Assembly: GCF_020405185.1 (NCBI RefSeq) | Contig: NZ_CP084464.1 | Location: 1-64,000 of the forward strand | DNA length: 64,000 nt | Direction of reading: 5' to 3' | Source of the DNA: Halomicrobium salinisoli | Lineage (GTDB): Archaea; Halobacteriota; Halobacteria; Halobacteriales; Haloarculaceae | In this document: positions 7,622 to 16,953 of the stretch, one piece after another | Layout of the letters: every line of letters begins with the position of its first letter | Numbering within the stretch: the first letter of the stretch is position 1 | Notes under the pieces: generated by a model | What the model was told of the DNA's origin: nothing | Databases searched by the model: none | Seen by the model: only the letters and a program-made list of their open reading frames with translations | Position numbers and translations under genes: made by a program

Positions 7622-8461
7622 TCAGGACCTCCTGATGCCGATGACTGTGGCGACGATCACGACGACGAGGGCCAGCCCCGCGACGCCCCAGAGGATCGCC
7701 TCGTAGGGCGGCCCCTGCGGCCCGGGCCCGAACGGGAAGTACTGCCACTCGCTGACGGCCTTCTGTCCGGCCCGCTCGGCGTTGCTGCCGTTCCAGACCG
7801 CGAAGGCGACCTGGACGTCCTCGTTCGCCGCGAAGTCGGTGCGATTCGCCGTGTCGACGGTCTCGTTCCGGACGAACGTGACGTACCAGTGGTCGTCCCG
7901 ATAGGTCGCGTTCGTCGAGACCTGCTGGTTCACCATGCTCGACGTCCCGGGGCCGCCGGCGATCAGCTCCTGGCCGGCGGTCGGCCCGCTCCAGTACCAG
8001 ACGTTGACGGGCGTCTGGGTGCTCCCCATCGCGATGCCGGGGTTGGCGCTGGCGTCGGTCGGCAGCTGGATCGCCGCGGCGTCGCCGAAGGAGTTCACGT
8101 GCGGCGTCGTGTACCGCCCCGGCGTGAGGTTGGCGTCGCGCGTCGGATCCGCCCAGCGCAGCCGCAACGCCAGCCGCCCGTCCGTCCGTGCGGCCCTGAC
8201 CGACACGGCCTCGATCGACGTGTCGTTGGCGTTCGGGGCACCGCTGGGCGCGCTGGCCAGCGCGACCTCCTTCTCCGGGGTCTGTCCCCAGGCGTCCGCC
8301 GTCGGGTTCGACAGCGAGTCCCCCGCCTCCGGGAGGTCGGTGACGGGGACCTCGTTGGCCGGTCGCGCACCGACGAGTGCGGGGGCGACCGCCGCCGCCG
8401 TCAGCAGCGCCAGGGCGACCGCTGCGGTCGCCACGGACCGGTCGTCGCGTCCCGCGGTCAC
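7622..8461 (-). CDS. Haem-b type gamma subunit of type II DMSO-reductase-family enzyme
   Basis: A 279-residue exported protein. It has an N-terminal hydrophobic signal or anchor (about 11-30, TAAVALALLTAAAVAPALVG), an extracytoplasmic domain like the ethylbenzene dehydrogenase/SerC/DdhC gamma family that binds one b-type haem, and a C-terminal helix (about 255-277) ending IGIRRS that ties it to the membrane. The domain shows RLALRLRWADPTRD and NVWYWSG, as expected of that beta-sandwich family. It lies between narH and narJ, matching the unnamed ORF7 position of the Haloferax mediterranei nar cluster as I recall it. The start is GTG. It would pass electrons to NarH from the cytochrome b/Rieske pair. 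Confidence 0.8.
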   Translation of the reverse strand: MTAGRDDRSVATAAVALALLTAAAVAPALVGARPANEVPVTDLPEAGDSLSNPTADAWGQTPEKEVALASAPSGAPNANDTSIEAVSVRAARTDGRLALRLRWADPTRDANLTPGRYTTPHVNSFGDAAAIQLPTDASANPGIAMGSTQTPVNVWYWSGPTAGQELIAGGPGTSSMVNQQVSTNATYRDDHWYVTFVRNETVDTANRTDFAANEDVQVAFAVWNGSNAERAGQKAVSEWQYFPFGPGPQGPPYEAILWGVAGLALVVVIVATVIGIRRS

Positions 8462-8509
8462 CCCGCGAACACCTCCGTCGGGGCGAGCCGGCGCGGGCCG
8501 GAGTGGCGC

Positions 8510-9592
8510 TCAGTCATCGTCAAAGGCCTCCAGCCTGTATTGCCGCGCCAGGTCCTGCGTCGTTAGCAGGTCCATCAGCTCGCTGTCCTCGCCGCGGCGG
8601 ACGCGGTCGCGGTGGCGCTCGATGGTGTCCAGCGCGTCGTGGACGTCCTCGCCGAACAGCTCCTCGAGGTAGGGGCGGGGGATCCGGTCGACGTCGACGG
8701 TCTCGCCGTCCTCGGTGTGCTGGGGCGGGGCGAAGGGCGGGACGTAGTAGACGTTGGGCTCCGTGTGGAACTCGGGGTGGAGCCGCAGCGCCACCCCGTA
8801 CTCCTCGACGAGCTTGTAGATGGGGCCGTCCTCGTCGTCGAGGAAGCCCACCAGCCGGAGCTGGGGCGGACACTCCGAGGCGCAGGCGGGCGGTCGCACC
8901 TCGTCGTCGGGGCCCTCGCCCTCCTTGCGCGGGTAGCAGAAGATGCACTTCTCCGACTTCTTCTTGAGGACGTTGAAGTGGACCTTGTTGTACGGACACC
9001 CCTCGACGCAGTAGCGGTAGCCCCGACACCGTTCCTGGTCGACGAGGACGATGCCGTCCTCCTCACGCTTGTAGAGGGCCTTCCGCGGGCAGGCCTCGGC
9101 ACACGAGGGGTGCGTGCAGTGGTTGCAGATCCGGGGCAGGTAGAAGTAGTAGCTGTTGGGGTACTCGCCGGCGCCCTGGTCCTCGTCCCAGTTGGGGCCC
9201 CACTCCGGGGTCTCCCCCTGCGGCCGGAGCGACTCGTCGCTGCCGTCGTAGAAGATCTCCCCGTGGTTGAACTCCCACGGCCGGCCCCAGTCCTCCTGGC
9301 TCGGGAGCTCGCCGACCTCGCGCTCGCCGTGCGTGTCCTCCTGATCGGCCTGCTCGGCGGACGCGAAGCCGCCGCCCTTCTCCTCCCAGTCGCGGGGGTA
9401 GCCGCGGCCGGGCTTGGTCTCGACGTTGTTCCAGTACATGTACTCCCGGCCGCCGCCCTCCGTCCAGAGCTTCTTGCAGGCGACCGTGCAGGTCTGGCAG
9501 CCGATGCACTTGTTGAGGTCCATCACCATCGCGACCTGGTGCTCGATCCCGTCGGCGAGTTCGACCGTCGCGCCGTCGTCCTGGAGGCTCAC
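8510..9592 (-). CDS. narH: Respiratory nitrate reductase beta subunit NarH (four Fe-S clusters)
   Basis: A 360-residue ferredoxin-like subunit that relays electrons to the molybdenum subunit. Cysteine groups in order: [11 protein letters not shown] near residues 33-43, [14 protein letters not shown] in the middle, [14 protein letters not shown], then [10 protein letters not shown] followed by CASECPP. This is the four-cluster arrangement of NarH/DmsB-type proteins. There is no Tat signal, as expected for a subunit exported as passenger with NarG. Its start overlaps the narG stop by four bases (ATGA). At 360 residues it is shorter than the E. coli NarH (512), as in archaeal forms. Confidence 0.93.
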   Translation of the reverse strand: MSLQDDGATVELADGIEHQVAMVMDLNKCIGCQTCTVACKKLWTEGGGREYMYWNNVETKPGRGYPRDWEEKGGGFASAEQADQEDTHGEREVGELPSQEDWGRPWEFNHGEIFYDGSDESLRPQGETPEWGPNWDEDQGAGEYPNSYYFYLPRICNHCTHPSCAEACPRKALYKREEDGIVLVDQERCRGYRYCVEGCPYNKVHFNVLKKKSEKCIFCYPRKEGEGPDDEVRPPACASECPPQLRLVGFLDDEDGPIYKLVEEYGVALRLHPEFHTEPNVYYVPPFAPPQHTEDGETVDVDRIPRPYLEELFGEDVHDALDTIERHRDRVRRGEDSELMDLLTTQDLARQYRLEAFDDD

Positions 9593-12500
9593 TGGCCGTC
9601 ACCTCCGTCGCCGCCGGCGGTGTCCGTCGGCGTCTCCGTCCCGCTCGTCGCGTTTCCGTCCGCGGTGGCGCCACCGCCCGACTCGTTGCCGGTGACGGGC
9701 GTCTGGTCCTCCGGGTCCCAGGGGCCGCCCGCCCCTTCCTCGTCGACGGTCGCCTGCTGGTCGCCGCTGACGTTCGAGGCGTCGTCGGTCGCCCGCCAGG
9801 AGCGGTCCATCTCCTCGACGAGTTCGACGTCGACCCGGACGTCCGAGTTCACGCCGGTCGGGCCCCAGTAGTTGGGGCGGAACGAGAGGTGTTCGCCGCT
9901 GTCCTCCGGGTACTGGATCAGCTGTGTGGGTTTCATGTACATGCCGACGAGTGTGTTGAAGTTGCCGCGGCTCTCGAACTGGAAGCGCTCCCAGGCGAAG
10001 TACATCCGCGCGGTCCCGGGCTCGCTGCTGGGATAGATCTTCACCTGGACCTCCAGCTCGTCGTTGTCGTTGTACAGCCGGACGATGTCGCCGTCGGAGA
10101 CGCCCCGTTCGGCGGCGTCGTCGGGGTGGAGGTACACCAGCGGCTCGCCGCGCTGGAGGCGGAGCATGGTCTCGTTGTCCCGCCACGTCGAGTGGATCGA
10201 CCACCGCGGGTGTGGGGTGTTGTACCGCAGCGGGTACTCCTCTGGGTCCTGGTTCTGGACCGGGTCCTTGTGGGTGGGGAGTTCCTCACCCAGCTTGAGG
10301 AACCAGTCGTGGTCGATGTAGTACTGCTGGCGGCCGGTGAACGTCGGCCACGGCTCCTTGTCCCGGACGAACCGCTGCCAGGGGGTGTAGGCCTCGCCGT
10401 CCTCGATCTCGGAGGTCCAGTGGTCGCCCGCCGTCAGGAGTCGCCGCGGCTGTTCCACGACGTCGTCGAAGGTGATCTCGCCGTCGATACCCACCCCGAC
10501 CTCCGGGCTCGGGGTGGCGACGTTGGCCGTGGCCTCGGGGTTGCCGCCCGCCGTCTCGTCGCCGCCGTTCGTGCTGCCGCTCTCCGCCGAGGACGCTCCG
10601 CTCGCGGATCCCTCGTCGCCCTCCTCGCCGGCGGAGAGGTTCGACTCGACGGAGTTCTCGAGGATGAACTCGCAGGCTGCCCGGTCCTCGGCGAGCGCGC
10701 CGTCCTCGCCGGACAGGTGGTCGCGGACGTAGTCGTCGTGGATCGTCGTCAGGTCGATCTCGCGGTCGAACGACCGGTCCGGGACGGGATCGAGGTCGCG
10801 CTCCTCGGCCAGCTCCTGGATCTTCTCGGCCAGCCCGCGGAAGATCTGCCAGTCGGTCCGGGACTCCCCCAGCGGCTCGATGGCCGGGGTGAACGGGATG
10901 ACGTAGCTGTGCATGTCCGTCATGTTGAGGTCGTGCTTCTCGTAGTGGCTCGCGGCCGGCAGCACGATGTCGGAGTACAGCGCCGAGGAGTCCATCCGGA
11001 AGTTGACGTCGACGATGAGGTCCAGCTTGGGCCAGAGGTTCTCCTTGACCGCCACGCCGCCCTTGGACTGGTTGAAGTAGTTGCCCCGCCAGATGAACAT
11101 GACCGACGGGTCCGGCCGGGAGCCGTCCTCGCGCTCCTCCGGGTACAGGGGCATCCACCCGCGGTCGATCGATTCCTCGATCCGCTGGCGGGTGTCCTCG
11201 TCCGTGTTGCCCATGCCGCCGGCGTGGTAGAACGTCCACAGCGCGGTCGCGATCGAGCGGCCCTCGACCGGGAAGGACAGCTCCGACCAGCCGTTGTACG
11301 TCCAGATCTTCTCCTGGCCGACGTAGTGGTCGAAGCCGGTGCCCTGCCGGCCGAGGTTGCCCGTCAGCGTGACCAGTAGCTGGATCGCCCGGTTGCCCAG
11401 GTCGTTGTGATACCAGTCGTTGACGCCCTTGCCGTGGATGATCTTGGCGCGGTCGACCTCGGCGAACTCGCGGGCGACGCGCTGGTAGGTGTCCGTACCG
11501 ACCCCGGTCTGCTCGTGGACGAACTCCGGGCCGTAGTTCGAGAGCTCGTCGAGCAGGCGGTTCCACACGGTCCGCACCTGCACGGTGCCGTCCGCCGCGT
11601 CGACGGACGTGTCCGCGTCGAGGCGCGGCTGGAAGCCGGTCTCGATGCTGACGCTGGGGTCGTACTCGCCCTCGCGGTTGCCCAGCGACCCGGGCGCGGC
11701 CCGGAGGCCGCCGTCCCCGTCGCTCATGACGAACACCTTCCCCGGGTCGCCGGCGTCCTCCGCCAGCCCGACCTCGCCGGCCCGGAGGAACTTCCCGGTG
11801 TCCTCGCGGACGAGCAGCGGCATGTCCGTCTGCTCGCGGAGGTGGGCGGCGTCGTACAGGTCCTCGTCGACGATGGTCCGGGCCATCCCCAGCGCCAGGG
11901 CGATGTCGGAGCCCGGGTCCGGCGCGAGCCACTCGTCGCAGTGGATCGCCGTCTGGGAGTAGTCGGGGAAGATCCCGACGCGCTTGGTCCCCTCGTAGGC
12001 CGCTTCGAGGAAGTACTTCGCGTCTGGGATGCGCGTGACGTTGACGTTCGAGCCCCACGCGATCAGGTAGTCGGCGTTGTACCAGTCGGCGCTCTCCGCG
12101 TTGTCCGTCTGGACGCCCCAGGTCAGCGGCTCGCCCGGCGGGAGGTCCGAGTACCAGTCGTAGAAGGAGTGGGAGACGCCGCCCAGCAGGCGGATGAGTC
12201 GGGAGCCGCTGGCGAAGGAGACGGGGCTCATCGCCGGGATCGGCGTGAATCCGCTGATCGCGTCGTAGCGGCCCGCCTGGACCTCTTCGATCACCTTCTC
12301 GGCGATTTCCGTGAACGCCTCGTCCCAGGTGATCTGCTGCCACTGGCCCTCGCCGCGCTCGCCGGTGCGGCGCAGCGGGTGGGTCACCCGGTGGTCGGCG
12401 TTGACGTAGTCGGTGTAGCAGGCGCCCTTCTGGCACCCCCGCGGATTCGGGTCGGGCAGGCTGTCGTCGTACTGCGGGTAGTCGGCGGCCTGTTCCTCGC

Positions 12501-12828
12501 GCCAGACCTGCCCGTTCTTGACGTAGACGTTCCACGAGCACGAGCCGGTGCAGTTGACGCCGTGGGTGCTCCGGGCGATGTCGTCCCAGTCCCACTGCTC
12601 CCGGTAGAGGTCCTCCCACTCGCGGTAGGGATACGAGCCGATGTAGTCGGCCCCCTCCACGGGCTCCAGCCCGTCGATCTGGAAGGCCTCCTGCCCGAGG
12701 CCGGCCCCGGCCGCGCCGAACAGCGCGGCCGCGCCCGCTCCCTGGAGGAACGAACGGCGGTCGATCGTCCGCCGTCCGCCGTCGGCTCGCTGGCTATCAC
12801 GGTCGTCGGTGGGGTCGTTCTCACTCAT
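9589..12828 (-). CDS. narG: Respiratory nitrate reductase catalytic subunit NarG (exported)
   Basis: A 1079-residue molybdopterin enzyme that reduces nitrate to nitrite. A Tat signal is at residues 20-45 (RRSFLQ, then an Ala/Gly-rich core), so the active site faces outward. The FS0 cluster ligands His89, Cys93, Cys97 and Cys132 have the NarG spacing. [18 protein letters not shown] at 221-238 corresponds to the region of the molybdenum-ligand Asp in NarG (Asp228 by reading the WYxDLPP alignment). [16 protein letters not shown] follows as in NarG. Residues 731-775 form a Ser/Gly/Glu-rich insertion of low complexity. A selenate, chlorate or dimethylsulfide enzyme of the same type cannot be fully excluded, but the nar gene order favours nitrate. 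Confidence 0.92.
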   Translation of the reverse strand: MSENDPTDDRDSQRADGGRRTIDRRSFLQGAGAAALFGAAGAGLGQEAFQIDGLEPVEGADYIGSYPYREWEDLYREQWDWDDIARSTHGVNCTGSCSWNVYVKNGQVWREEQAADYPQYDDSLPDPNPRGCQKGACYTDYVNADHRVTHPLRRTGERGEGQWQQITWDEAFTEIAEKVIEEVQAGRYDAISGFTPIPAMSPVSFASGSRLIRLLGGVSHSFYDWYSDLPPGEPLTWGVQTDNAESADWYNADYLIAWGSNVNVTRIPDAKYFLEAAYEGTKRVGIFPDYSQTAIHCDEWLAPDPGSDIALALGMARTIVDEDLYDAAHLREQTDMPLLVREDTGKFLRAGEVGLAEDAGDPGKVFVMSDGDGGLRAAPGSLGNREGEYDPSVSIETGFQPRLDADTSVDAADGTVQVRTVWNRLLDELSNYGPEFVHEQTGVGTDTYQRVAREFAEVDRAKIIHGKGVNDWYHNDLGNRAIQLLVTLTGNLGRQGTGFDHYVGQEKIWTYNGWSELSFPVEGRSIATALWTFYHAGGMGNTDEDTRQRIEESIDRGWMPLYPEEREDGSRPDPSVMFIWRGNYFNQSKGGVAVKENLWPKLDLIVDVNFRMDSSALYSDIVLPAASHYEKHDLNMTDMHSYVIPFTPAIEPLGESRTDWQIFRGLAEKIQELAEERDLDPVPDRSFDREIDLTTIHDDYVRDHLSGEDGALAEDRAACEFILENSVESNLSAGEEGDEGSASGASSAESGSTNGGDETAGGNPEATANVATPSPEVGVGIDGEITFDDVVEQPRRLLTAGDHWTSEIEDGEAYTPWQRFVRDKEPWPTFTGRQQYYIDHDWFLKLGEELPTHKDPVQNQDPEEYPLRYNTPHPRWSIHSTWRDNETMLRLQRGEPLVYLHPDDAAERGVSDGDIVRLYNDNDELEVQVKIYPSSEPGTARMYFAWERFQFESRGNFNTLVGMYMKPTQLIQYPEDSGEHLSFRPNYWGPTGVNSDVRVDVELVEEMDRSWRATDDASNVSGDQQATVDEEGAGGPWDPEDQTPVTGNESGGGATADGNATSGTETPTDTAGGDGGDGQ

Positions 12829-13039
12829 CGGTAACCTCGCTGTGATCGGTCGCTGGTTCGACGAACACTGTGCTGACCGCGAGCGCCGCCCCGGCGAGGC
12901 CGAGCGCGACGCCCCCGAACGTGTGGCCGCCCGCTTCCAGCCCGCCGGCCACGAGCGCCACGCCGACGAGCTTCGTCAGTCGGTCTACCCATCGATACGT
13001 CGTCGGATCGAGGACGGGACGCTGGCGGGCGTCAGCCAT
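12821..13039 (-). CDS. Small membrane protein between narC and narG
   Basis: A 72-residue protein with two hydrophobic stretches (about [15 protein letters not shown] and [18 protein letters not shown]) and a charged C-terminus. It overlaps both the narC stop and the narG start, so it belongs to the operon. A small ORF in this position is known from other haloarchaeal nar clusters. The ATG at 13039 was preferred over a GTG nine bases upstream. Function is unknown; it could be a small subunit of the cytochrome b complex. Confidence 0.7.
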   Translation of the reverse strand: MADARQRPVLDPTTYRWVDRLTKLVGVALVAGGLEAGGHTFGGVALGLAGAALAVSTVFVEPATDHSEVTDE

Positions 13040-14519
13040 CGCTCTCACCTCCCGATTGCTCGCCGTCGGGCTGGCTCCCCGCTTCGCCGTCGGTATCGTC
13101 CGGCTCGATGGTGCCGGCCCCCTCGGGCACTGCCTCCGCTTCGCCGGCCGCGCCGCCGTCCGGTGTGACGTCGGGGCGGCTCCCGTAGAGCGGGCCGTCG
13201 TAGCGGTCGATCGCGAGGTAGGTGATCCCGCCCGCGACCAGCGGCCCCAGAATCGTCGCGGCCAGCAGCGCCGGGTTGAGGACGTCCGTCGAGAGCCCCG
13301 TGATGTCGGCGGCGATGGTGTTCATCCCCGCGATGGAGGCGATCATGACCATGACGACCGCCGCGACGCCGACGGCGGTCTGCCAGGGGCGGGCCAGCGG
13401 GTCCACCGTGAAGTGGCGCGGCTCCTCCCGGTAGTCGATGAACGGCCACGCGAACATGATGCCGAAGACGATGCCCGGCAGGAGCATCCCGCCGATGAAC
13501 TCGGTGCTGACGTGGACGTCCACGACCGGGATGGTGAACCCGAGCCAGCCCGGCAGCAGCTTCAGGAAGCCGAACACCCACATCAGGAACCAGTCAGGCA
13601 TGATCAGCTCGGGCGTCCCGGCCGGGTCGTTGGGGCCGTACTCGGCGACGTTGTGGACCGGCAGGAAGCCCGCCAAAAGCGACAGCGTCGCCATGGTCAG
13701 GAAGAACACGACGGCGCTGATCGCCGCCTGGTTGGGGAAGGCGGGCAGCCCGACCACGATGCCGTCGTCGTCGCGGTCGACGCGCCGACCGTCCCCGGCC
13801 AGGTCGTCCTCCCGGGGCGCCTCGGTGTGCTTCTGCCGGACGAGGATCGCCATGTGGACGGCTATGAGCCCGGCGATGACCACCGGGAGGAGGAACACGT
13901 GGATGAAGTAGAACCGCGGCACAGTCGCGCTCGACGGGTACTCACCCCCGAACACCACGCGCGCGAAGACGTCACCCAGTATCGGTATCGAGTTCGCGAT
14001 GCTGAACCCGATGCCGGTCGCGGTGCTGGCGAACTCGTCGAACGGCAGCGCGTAGCCCGTGTAGGCCGCGAACATGGACGCGACTGCGAGCCCCGAGCCG
14101 ACGACCCAGTTGGGCTCGCGTGGGTTCTGGTAGGCGCCGCTGAAGAACACCCGCAACATGTGCAGCGACAGGGAGGCCACGAACAGGTGGGCAGCCCAGT
14201 GGTGCAGGCGCCGCAGGAACATCCCGTAGGGGACGTCGTAGGTGATGTTGAGCACGCTGACGAAGGCCTCGGGCATCTCCTCGCCCTGGTACTCGGCGAC
14301 GCTGCCGTCGTACTCCACGTTCGACGTCGAGGGCTCGAAGAAGAACCCGAGGAACATGCCCGTCAGCACGAGCATCAGGAAGCAGAACAGCGCGACCTCC
14401 CCCAGCAGGTAGGAGTCCTCGGCCGGGAACGCCTTCCCGAGGAAGGGGACGTCACGGTCCAGGTCCAGGCGGTCGTCGAACCACCCGTAGACCCGGTCCA
14501 GGCGGTCGGCCACGCTCAC
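13032..14519 (-). CDS. narC: Cytochrome b of nitrate reductase complex (NarC-type)
   Basis: A 495-residue fused cytochrome b (b6 plus subunit IV regions) of the bc1/b6f superfamily. The haem-binding His pairs are in [22 protein letters not shown] and [28 protein letters not shown] matches the PEWY-type quinol-site motif. The C-terminal 60 residues are a hydrophilic, acidic tail. It stands beside a Rieske protein, so the pair probably oxidises menaquinol and feeds outward-facing NarGH. Its start overlaps the Rieske stop by four bases. The name follows the Haloferax mediterranei usage, as I recall it. Confidence 0.9.
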   Translation of the reverse strand: MSVADRLDRVYGWFDDRLDLDRDVPFLGKAFPAEDSYLLGEVALFCFLMLVLTGMFLGFFFEPSTSNVEYDGSVAEYQGEEMPEAFVSVLNITYDVPYGMFLRRLHHWAAHLFVASLSLHMLRVFFSGAYQNPREPNWVVGSGLAVASMFAAYTGYALPFDEFASTATGIGFSIANSIPILGDVFARVVFGGEYPSSATVPRFYFIHVFLLPVVIAGLIAVHMAILVRQKHTEAPREDDLAGDGRRVDRDDDGIVVGLPAFPNQAAISAVVFFLTMATLSLLAGFLPVHNVAEYGPNDPAGTPELIMPDWFLMWVFGFLKLLPGWLGFTIPVVDVHVSTEFIGGMLLPGIVFGIMFAWPFIDYREEPRHFTVDPLARPWQTAVGVAAVVMVMIASIAGMNTIAADITGLSTDVLNPALLAATILGPLVAGGITYLAIDRYDGPLYGSRPDVTPDGGAAGEAEAVPEGAGTIEPDDTDGEAGSQPDGEQSGGESDG

Positions 14520-15241
14520 TCACCCCCCGTGCCGATCGGGCCCTCGAAGTCGCCGCCGGCCACCAGCGTCCCGTCGTCGGCGAGCCGGAGCGGGAGTTGG
14601 GGGAGCGGTCGCGGCGGCGGCCCGCCGACGACGCTGGCGCCCGACAGCGGGTCGAACTTCCCGGCGTGACACGGGCAGACGAGGGTCGACCCCTCGAAGT
14701 CCGACACCATACAGCCGGCGTGCGTGCAGACCTTCGAGTAGGCCGCGTAGCCGCTGGCGACCCAGTCGGGGTTCGTCTCGCCGCCGTACTCGCCCTCCTC
14801 GAACCGGACCAGCAGCGTCGGCGCGTCCTCGATGCCGGGGTTCGTCTCGGGAAACACCGTCGCGTAGTCGCCGAACTCCAGGAAGTTCTCGGTCACCGGC
14901 TCCCCCTCGTCGTCGACCAGCGCCACGTCGTCGCTGTAGATGGGCCCCTCGTAGCTCCGTTCGAACACCTGCGCGAGGCCGGCCAGCGGCGCGGCCAGGC
15001 TCCCGACGGCAGTCAGCCCGCCGATGGTGGCCAGCAGTTTGGCCACGTCGCGGCGCTCGACGTCCCCGCGCTCGTCCGCGAGCAGCGCCTCCAGGTCGCT
15101 GGTGCAGGGGCACCGCTGGCAGTCATCGTGGTCCGATTCGTCGGCGAGCGGCAGGTCGACGTCGAGAGACGCTACCGTCGCGGGATCGACCGCCTCGCCC
15201 CCGCGGTCGGTGTCCCCGCCGTCGCGGTCGGATCCGGGCAT
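14516..15241 (-). CDS. narB: Rieske iron-sulfur protein (NarB-type)
   Basis: A 241-residue protein with one N-terminal membrane helix (about 66-90, [22 protein letters not shown]) and a C-terminal Rieske domain. The [2Fe-2S] ligands are in CTHAGC and CPCHAGKFD, followed by the [11 protein letters not shown] proline loop. Before the helix, CQRCPC is an additional Cys cluster of unknown use. Together with the cytochrome b next to it, it would form a quinol-oxidising module for nitrate reductase. The start codon touches the upstream stop by one base. Confidence 0.92.
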   Translation of the reverse strand: MPGSDRDGGDTDRGGEAVDPATVASLDVDLPLADESDHDDCQRCPCTSDLEALLADERGDVERRDVAKLLATIGGLTAVGSLAAPLAGLAQVFERSYEGPIYSDDVALVDDEGEPVTENFLEFGDYATVFPETNPGIEDAPTLLVRFEEGEYGGETNPDWVASGYAAYSKVCTHAGCMVSDFEGSTLVCPCHAGKFDPLSGASVVGGPPPRPLPQLPLRLADDGTLVAGGDFEGPIGTGGE

Positions 15242-15882
15242 CAGTGTCCCCTCCGTTCGGCGACCTCGACGTGGGGCATGAACCAGGCGTAGTAGGCCAC
15301 CGTGAGCCCGGCCAGCGAGAGGAACATCCCCGCCGCGTACACGCCGAAGTACTGCGTCCGCGCGAGGGTGAAGTACTCGCCGGTGAACAGCGCCGCGAAG
15401 ACGATGGCCAGCGCCGTCAGCCCGCCCATCGCGACGATCCCCTCGACCGACTCCGAGGCGTCGCTGTACTCGACGATCCAGCGGTCGTCCGTGCGCAACC
15501 AGCTCGACGCCGCGACGCCACCGTCAGACCTGCGATCTGACGAGGATCGGCTCACTTCGTTCGCCTCACCGCCGTCCGCGGCCGCCGTCTCCCCGACCTC
15601 CGCGGCCCCCCGATCGGGCGGCCGGACGGCGGCGTTCATGAACCGGTGAGCCGCGGCGAGGACGCCGTAGAGGGCGAACAGCGCGACCCAGACGATGACG
15701 CCGACCTGGCTCGGCGACAGGGCGTTGGGCGTGTCCACGAACCCGCCCAGGGGGCGAATCTCGGTCACGCTGTGATCGAGTTCCACCTCCTCGACGGGAC
15801 CCTCGCCCTGGCTCGCGATGACCCACATCGGCGCCAGCACCAGCGCGACGATGACGAGGACGACGACGGTCGGCCATCTCAT
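15241..15882 (-). CDS. First gene of nar operon: membrane protein with repeat insertion
   Basis: A 213-residue protein with four apparent membrane helices: residues about 4-24, 62-80, and two in the C-terminal part (GGLTALAIVFAALFTGEYF and GVYAAGMFLSLAGLTVAYYAW). It leads the operon and corresponds by position to the unnamed ORF1 upstream of the Rieske gene in known haloarchaeal nar clusters. Residues about 100-121 (GGEANEVSRSSSDRRSDGG) come from an in-frame 64-bp palindromic repeat and form a polar loop. No cofactor motif is seen. The stop overlaps the next start by one base. Confidence 0.75.
   Translation of the reverse strand: MRWPTVVVLVIVALVLAPMWVIASQGEGPVEEVELDHSVTEIRPLGGFVDTPNALSPSQVGVIVWVALFALYGVLAAAHRFMNAAVRPPDRGAAEVGETAAADGGEANEVSRSSSDRRSDGGVAASSWLRTDDRWIVEYSDASESVEGIVAMGGLTALAIVFAALFTGEYFTLARTQYFGVYAAGMFLSLAGLTVAYYAWFMPHVEVAERRGH
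15517..15580 (-). repeat. In-frame 64-bp palindromic repeat, copy 2
   Basis: The second copy of the unit at 7029-7092, same length, 54 of 64 identical. The first hairpin keeps GTCAGA/TCTGAC pairing (15523-15528 with 15536-15541) despite changed bases; the second is GGC-TCACTTCGTTC-GCC. Three base pairs changed on both sides at once compared with copy 1. It lies in the hydrophilic loop of the first nar operon gene. Confidence 0.8.
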
Positions 15883-15975
15883 CCCTCGTCCCCACTGAGC
15901 CCGTGGTTCTGCTCGTCCGTGCCTGCCGGCCGAACGGCGTGAGATGTATGGAGATTCACATGTAGGGTAGAAAAT

Positions 15976-15990
15976 TTGAATTTACTTCAA
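15976..15990. promoter_or_regulatory. AT-rich dyad TTGAA-N5-TTCAA upstream of nar operon
   Basis: TTGAA (15976-15980) and TTCAA (15986-15990) form a perfect short dyad within the most AT-rich part of the region upstream of the nar operon, about 95 bases before its first start codon at 15882. The adjoining AAATTTTC (reading leftward) could be a TATA-like box. This is a candidate promoter/operator; nothing more is shown by the sequence. Confidence 0.4.
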
Positions 15991-16060
15991 TTTAGGGGGT
16001 GGTACCGCGTATCACTCGGCCGCGATTACGTACCACTGGGTGACGGCGAATCGAGCGACG

Positions 16061-16072
16061 CGAACCCGTTCG
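16061..16072. promoter_or_regulatory. CGAA-N4-TTCG dyad, candidate NarO-type site
   Basis: CGAACCCGTTCG is a perfect match to the CGAA-N4-TTCG semi-palindrome that I recall as the site of NarO, the Haloferax volcanii activator of denitrification genes. It lies about 180 bases upstream of the first nar gene. In DNA of this composition such a 12-mer is expected by chance about once per 100 kb, so the single match is suggestive only. The distance from the putative TATA box is also long. Confidence 0.35.
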
Positions 16073-16173
16073 GTTCCGCTGATGGCGACTGGTCTCGTAG
16101 TACCGGGACTGCATCCACGGATCTAGTCGCACAAACGGCTGAAACCTGTCACTTCAGGACGTGCGGACCGTCG

Positions 16174-16259
16174 CTATAGTAGAAATTGAAACTATTTACA
16201 CATCGAGGGGCTCCCCGGGTGCCCCTCGAGTGTGTCAGTGCGTTCAATTTCTACTATAG
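16174..16259. mobile_element. 86-bp MITE-like element with 17-bp terminal inverted repeats
   Basis: CTATAGTAGAAATTGAA at 16174-16190 is the exact reverse complement of 16243-16259. Inside, TCGAGGGGC (16203-16211) pairs with GCCCCTCGA (16221-16229), so the whole element can fold into one long imperfect hairpin of about 39-nt arms. TCG stands directly outside both ends, compatible with a 3-bp target duplication. There is no ORF. This is the form of a miniature inverted-repeat transposable element whose transposase is elsewhere. It sits in the 544-bp gap between the nar operon and the UspA gene at 16427, which otherwise holds only the two dyads noted at 15976 and 16061. Confidence 0.7.
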
Positions 16260-16426
16260 TCGATCCCTTCCAGTTCGGACGGCATGCGGCGCTTCCGGCC
16301 GCGCCGTCGCGCTTTCCGACACACAGCTATCGGGTCGACGGCGGCAACTCGACGCCGTCTCGGCCGATTCCCGGGAGGAGAGAACGGCCGCGCGTGGTTA
16401 ATACGGGCCAGCGGCTACTATCTCAC

Positions 16427-16858
16427 ATGCAGTATCTGGTCGCAACTGACGGGTCCGACGTTAGCAACACCGCGGTCGAACACGCCGCCAGGGAGGCGAG
16501 TACGTGGGACGCCGCCCTCGACGTCGTCCACGTCCTGACGCCCGACGCGAAACTGGTCGAGGGGACCCTCGTGCTACCGGGGGAGGCCGAGGCCGTCGAC
16601 CACGGGGAGCAGACGCTCGAACGGGCGCGGGAAGTGGCCGCCGAGACCGCGGCGGACGCCGGGACCGAGATCGACGTCGCGACCGAACCGCTGACCGGCC
16701 GTCCCGCCGACGCCATCTCGCGGTACGCCGAGGACGCCGGCGTCGACGGCATCTTCGTCGGCCACCGCGGGCTCTCGGACGAGCAGGAACGGGTCGTCGG
16801 CAGCGTCGCCAAGAGCGTCGTCGACAAGGCGTCCGTCCCCGTGACCATCATCAAGTAG
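16427..16858 (+). CDS. UspA-family universal stress protein (single domain)
   Basis: A 143-residue single UspA domain. It begins MQYLVATDGSDVSN and ends with the nucleotide-binding pattern GHRGLSDEQERVVGSVAKSVVDKASVPVTII, in which G-x2-G-x9-GS binds ATP in related proteins. The ATG at 16427 gives the canonical N-terminus; a longer frame upstream runs into the MITE-like element and is rejected. It is likely a cytoplasmic dimer acting in stress or signalling. It is one of five UspA loci in the window. Confidence 0.9.
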   Translation: MQYLVATDGSDVSNTAVEHAAREASTWDAALDVVHVLTPDAKLVEGTLVLPGEAEAVDHGEQTLERAREVAAETAADAGTEIDVATEPLTGRPADAISRYAEDAGVDGIFVGHRGLSDEQERVVGSVAKSVVDKASVPVTIIK

Positions 16859-16953
16859 CGGGGTCGCGACGACGGCCGATTCCCGCCCAGTCCGGCCCGC
16901 GGCGGTCAGCGATCGCCGGCGTACTGAAGTCGGGAGCCGTCGAAATCCCGATC

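Noticed and set aside
10286..12619. Very long alternative frames over narG (for example 777 codons on the minus strand and about 475 on the plus strand).
   Set aside because: They are Arg/Pro/Gly- or Val/Asp-rich shadows caused by GC-rich third positions. The narG frame has all expected motifs.
9589..12828. Assignment of the molybdoenzyme as DMSO or selenate reductase.
   Set aside because: The His-Cys3 cluster spacing, the WYSDLPP region and the order with Rieske, cytochrome b and NarJ fit nitrate reductase better.
16232..16426. Upstream extension of the UspA gene.
   Set aside because: It would read through the MITE-like end and has no coding character; ATG 16427 gives the family N-terminus.
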